Part shown: positions 4,507 through 6,813 of the stretch, piece by piece
Layout of the letters: each line of letters opens with the position of its first letter
How positions within the stretch are numbered: the first letter of the stretch is position 1
From: Anaerolineaceae bacterium
GTDB taxonomy: Bacteria; Chloroflexota; Anaerolineae; Anaerolineales; Anaerolineaceae
NCBI GenBank assembly: GCA_003158355.1
Contig: PMIV01000153.1
Location: 1-6,813, forward strand
DNA length: 6,813 bases
Reading direction: 5' to 3'
The notes under the pieces: generated by a model
Database searches by the model: none
Seen by the model: the letters and a program-made list of their open reading frames with translations, nothing else
Told to the model about the DNA's origin: nothing
Program-made: the position numbers and the translations under genes

Positions 4507-6045
4507 ATGAAATTATCCCGTTTATCAAAAATATCTCTGCTTCTGGCAGTGTTTTTCTTACTCGACAAACTGTTGGCCATTCTGCGCCAGGTACTGATCG
4601 CCCGCCAGTTTGGCCTTTCCCGTGAATTGGATGCTTTCAACGTAGCCAATAACGTCCCTGACCTCCTCTTTGCCCTGATCTCCGGCGGCGCGTTGGCAAT
4701 GGCCTTCATCCCTGTGCTTTCTGAGGTGTTGACCAAATCCGGCCGTGAGTCCAGTTGGAAGCTCTTCAGCCGCATCGCCAACCTGGCCTTTCTGGTGACC
4801 AGTTTTCTGGCCTTACTGGTCGCCGTTTTTGCCGCCCCAATGGTGCGCGCCCAGATCGGTATTGCCCCCGGTTTCACCAGTGTGCAGCAGGATGTGGTTA
4901 TTCATCTGATGCGCCTCAACCTGATCGCCACCATCATCTTCTCCATCAGCGGCCTGGTCATGGCCGGGTTGCAGGCCAACCAACATTTCTTCTTTCCGGC
5001 TCTGGCGCCGCTCTTCTACAACATCGGGCAGATCTTCGGCGTGCTCGTTCTTTCCCCTGCCAAAAGCTATGCCATCGGCCCAATTACCCTGCCGGCTTTC
5101 AACCTCGGCGTTACCGGTCTGGTGTACGGCGTCATCATCGGTGCCTGTTTGCATTTGCTCATTCAAGTACCCGCTCTCGTCAAATATCGCTTCCATTGGA
5201 GCCCAGGTCTGGCGCTTAAGGACGAGGAAGTGCAAAAAGTGCTGCGCATGATGGGTCCGCGCCTGCTGACCATGTTCTTCATCCAGCTCACCTTTCTCAT
5301 CCGCGATAATTTGGCTTCCCGTCTGGCGGCTGGAGCCGTTACCTCGCTCACTTACGGTTACATGCTGGCTCAGGTACCCGAGACGTTGGTCGGTACTGCC
5401 ATCGGAACAGCCATGCTGCCCACCCTCTCGGAACATTTCGCTGCCGGGATGAAAGAAGCCTTCCTGCAAACGATCCAGAAGGCTGTGCAGGTTTTAATTG
5501 CTGTCACCCTGCCCATCGCCGCGGTCATGGCCATTGGGCTGCGGCCGTTGCTCTCACTGGCATTTAATTTTGGCGATGCCGGTACCACCCTGCTGGCCTG
5601 GGTCACTGCCGCCTTCTTGCTTGGGTTGATGGGGCAAAGCCTCAAGGAAGTCGGGGCCCGTTCCTTTTATGCCCGCCAGAGCCCCTGGGTGCCTCTGATC
5701 ACTGCCGCGATCAACGTGGCGTTGTATATTGGCATCGGGTCGCTGCTTTACCGCCCTCTGGGTGCTCCGGGCATCGCCCTCACCGATTCAATCGTTTTCA
5801 CCTTGGAAGCAATCATCCTGCTGGCCGTTCTCAGCCGCAGAATGATCTCCCCGATCAGGCTGGGGTCGTCGGTGTGGCGGCCGCTGGCAGCCATGCTCAC
5901 CGCCGGTCTGGTCACCTGGGGCAGTCTCAGCTTCCTAGAGCCGCGCGTATCCCCATTGATCTCCGGCACAGTGCCAATGATTCTGGGCATCCTCGTTTGT
6001 CTGCCCTGGGTCTGGAAAGAATTCCGTTTACTCGGACATTTATAG
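4507..6045 (+). CDS. murJ: MurJ/MviN-type lipid flippase (MOP superfamily)
   Basis: 512 residues, the usual MurJ length, with about 14 hydrophobic segments over the whole chain (for example residues 9-26, 91-110 and 139-155) and no soluble domain. MurJ moves lipid II, the peptidoglycan precursor, across the inner membrane. Family features: R27-QVLIARQFG...LDAFNVANNVPDLL, GGALAMAFIPV, the LQANQHFFFPALAPLFYNIGQI stretch (155-176), and the TM8 region P291-ETLVGTAIGTAMLPTLSEHF. Compared with E. coli MurJ as I remember it, R24 and D39 are kept (R27, D42) and R18 becomes K21. R52 aligns with F55, E57 with G60, and the D269-R270 pair with Y285-M286. The central cavity is therefore less positively charged. 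The ATG at 4507 is chosen for its Shine-Dalgarno. The gene is divergent from the rsmI-like gene and followed by a GH13 gene after 59 nt. A related MOP flippase for another polyprenyl-linked sugar is the main alternative. Confidence 0.82.
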   Translation: MKLSRLSKISLLLAVFFLLDKLLAILRQVLIARQFGLSRELDAFNVANNVPDLLFALISGGALAMAFIPVLSEVLTKSGRESSWKLFSRIANLAFLVTSFLALLVAVFAAPMVRAQIGIAPGFTSVQQDVVIHLMRLNLIATIIFSISGLVMAGLQANQHFFFPALAPLFYNIGQIFGVLVLSPAKSYAIGPITLPAFNLGVTGLVYGVIIGACLHLLIQVPALVKYRFHWSPGLALKDEEVQKVLRMMGPRLLTMFFIQLTFLIRDNLASRLAAGAVTSLTYGYMLAQVPETLVGTAIGTAMLPTLSEHFAAGMKEAFLQTIQKAVQVLIAVTLPIAAVMAIGLRPLLSLAFNFGDAGTTLLAWVTAAFLLGLMGQSLKEVGARSFYARQSPWVPLITAAINVALYIGIGSLLYRPLGAPGIALTDSIVFTLEAIILLAVLSRRMISPIRLGSSVWRPLAAMLTAGLVTWGSLSFLEPRVSPLISGTVPMILGILVCLPWVWKEFRLLGHL

Positions 6046-6076
6046 AAACGTAGATAGTTTCGTATGAGCAATCGCG

Positions 6077-6082
6077 TATAAT
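6077..6082 (+). promoter_or_regulatory. Putative -10 box for the GH13 gene
   Basis: A perfect TATAAT lies 22 nt before the ATG at 6105, in the 59-nt gap after murJ. The -35 region around 6054-6060 is poor (ATAGTTT), so either an activator is needed or transcription also reads through from murJ. The short distance to the start leaves a leader of roughly 15 nt that still holds GGAGG at 6095-6099. Confidence 0.5.
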
Positions 6083-6104
6083 AGTCAAAACTTTGGAGGT
6101 GGAC

Positions 6105-6813
6105 ATGAAGAATGACTTTTTATGGTGGCGCGACGGCGTCATTTATCAAATTTACCCGCGCTCCTTTGCCGACAGCAACAACGACGGCATCGGCGACCTG
6201 AAAGGTATCATCAGCAAACTGGATTACCTGACCGATCTGGGTGTGGATGCCTTGTGGCTCTCCCCCATTAACCCCTCACCCGACAAAGACTTTGGCTACG
6301 ACGTGGCCGATTATTTCGATATCGATCCCAAATTCGGTACCCTGGCTGATTTCGACCTCCTGCTGCAGGAAGCCCACAAACGCAATCTGCATATTATTCT
6401 GGACCTGGTTTTGAACCACACTTCCGACCAAAACAAATGGTTTCAGGAATCCAGAAGCTCCAAAGAGAATCCCTACCGCGATTGGTACCTCTGGCGATCC
6501 GCTCCTGAAGGCAAACAACCTAACAACTGGAAGTCAGTTTTTGGCGGCCCCGGTTGGGAATATGACGAAAAGACAGCCGAATATTATTTTCACATGTTCG
6601 TCAAAGAACAGCCCGACCTGAATTGGCGCAACCCGGCAGTCTACCAGAAAATGCTGGATGTCTTCAAATTCTGGCTGGATCGCGGTGTTGACGGGTTCCG
6701 GCTGGATGTTTTCAACGAGTATTTCAAGGACGCGCAATTCCGCAATAACCCCCCCAAGCTGGGGATTCGCCCCTTCGACTGTCAGCAACACATTTACGAC
6801 GTCAGCCAGCCCG
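6105..6813 (+). CDS. GH13 alpha-glucosidase / oligo-1,6-glucosidase family, N-terminal part (3' end outside window)
   Basis: The frame is open from ATG 6105 to the window end, giving 236 residues. GGAGG lies 5 nt before the start. The N-terminus WWRDGVIYQIYPRSFADSNNDGIGDLKGI is the classic start of an oligo-1,6-glucosidase-type (beta/alpha)8 barrel, with the DSNNDGIGD metal loop. DALWLSPINPSP and FGYDVADYFDIDPKFGT follow. Conserved region I is D100-LVLN104-H105, and region II is GFR199-L-D201-VFNE, with D201 as the predicted nucleophile. The acid/base Glu and the region IV Asp lie beyond the window. The enzyme should hydrolyse the non-reducing-end glucose of short alpha-glucans in the cytoplasm, as no signal peptide is present. 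Val202 right after the nucleophile is usually linked to alpha-1,6 activity, whereas Thr or Ala suggests alpha-1,4; this is an inference. Trehalose-6-phosphate hydrolase, sucrose isomerase or trehalose synthase cannot be fully excluded. Confidence 0.88.
   Translation, partial: MKNDFLWWRDGVIYQIYPRSFADSNNDGIGDLKGIISKLDYLTDLGVDALWLSPINPSPDKDFGYDVADYFDIDPKFGTLADFDLLLQEAHKRNLHIILDLVLNHTSDQNKWFQESRSSKENPYRDWYLWRSAPEGKQPNNWKSVFGGPGWEYDEKTAEYYFHMFVKEQPDLNWRNPAVYQKMLDVFKFWLDRGVDGFRLDVFNEYFKDAQFRNNPPKLGIRPFDCQQHIYDVSQP

Noticed and set aside
4813..5469. 218-residue minus-strand frame opposite murJ
   Set aside because: His/Gln/Glu-rich shadow of a hydrophobic membrane protein gene, with no homology signal and no ribosome site.
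6045..6061. GAAAC...GTTTC inverted repeat after murJ as terminator or operator
   Set aside because: Only 5 bp per arm, no T-tract, and it is likely to occur by chance.

Overview
The window looks like chromosomal DNA of a fairly GC-rich bacterium, most likely Chloroflexota (Anaerolineae-like). This rests on gene content and protein flavour: a bacterial B-family polymerase relative next to a RadA/Rad51-like ATPase, a short divergent RsmI and a divergent MurJ. No rRNA or other marker is present, so the taxonomic call is an inference. There is no CRISPR array, tRNA or rRNA.

Left part (1-2928, + strand): a tightly packed three-gene cassette. It holds the C-terminal end of a RecA/RadA-superfamily ATPase (cut by the window edge), a 106-residue helical protein of unknown function behind a perfect Shine-Dalgarno, and a 750-residue family-B DNA polymerase homologue whose start overlaps the preceding stop (ATGA). 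The polymerase keeps the family fold signatures. However, it has lost the second motif C aspartate (YxDTD-type reads YVDGL), the Asn-Ser of motif B, and the recognisable 3'-5' exonuclease carboxylates. It is best read as an inactivated or strongly altered PolB that works with its RadA-like partner in recombination, repair or replication restart. This is the most interesting system in the window.

Middle (2929-3716): an AT-richer island with a REP/RAYT unit. Two GTAG-headed hairpins in opposite orientation, further half-copies and a 28-nt direct repeat lie directly upstream of an intact REP-associated tyrosine transposase (HUH type). The island sits between the polymerase cassette and the housekeeping genes.

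Right part (3717-6813): an RsmI-like methyltransferase gene on the minus strand is divergent from a murJ-like flippase gene. A 9-bp inverted repeat lies in the shared intergenic region. After murJ, a consensus -10 box precedes the start of a GH13 alpha-glucosidase gene that runs off the window. Both the RsmI-like and the MurJ-like protein differ from the textbook versions at functional positions.
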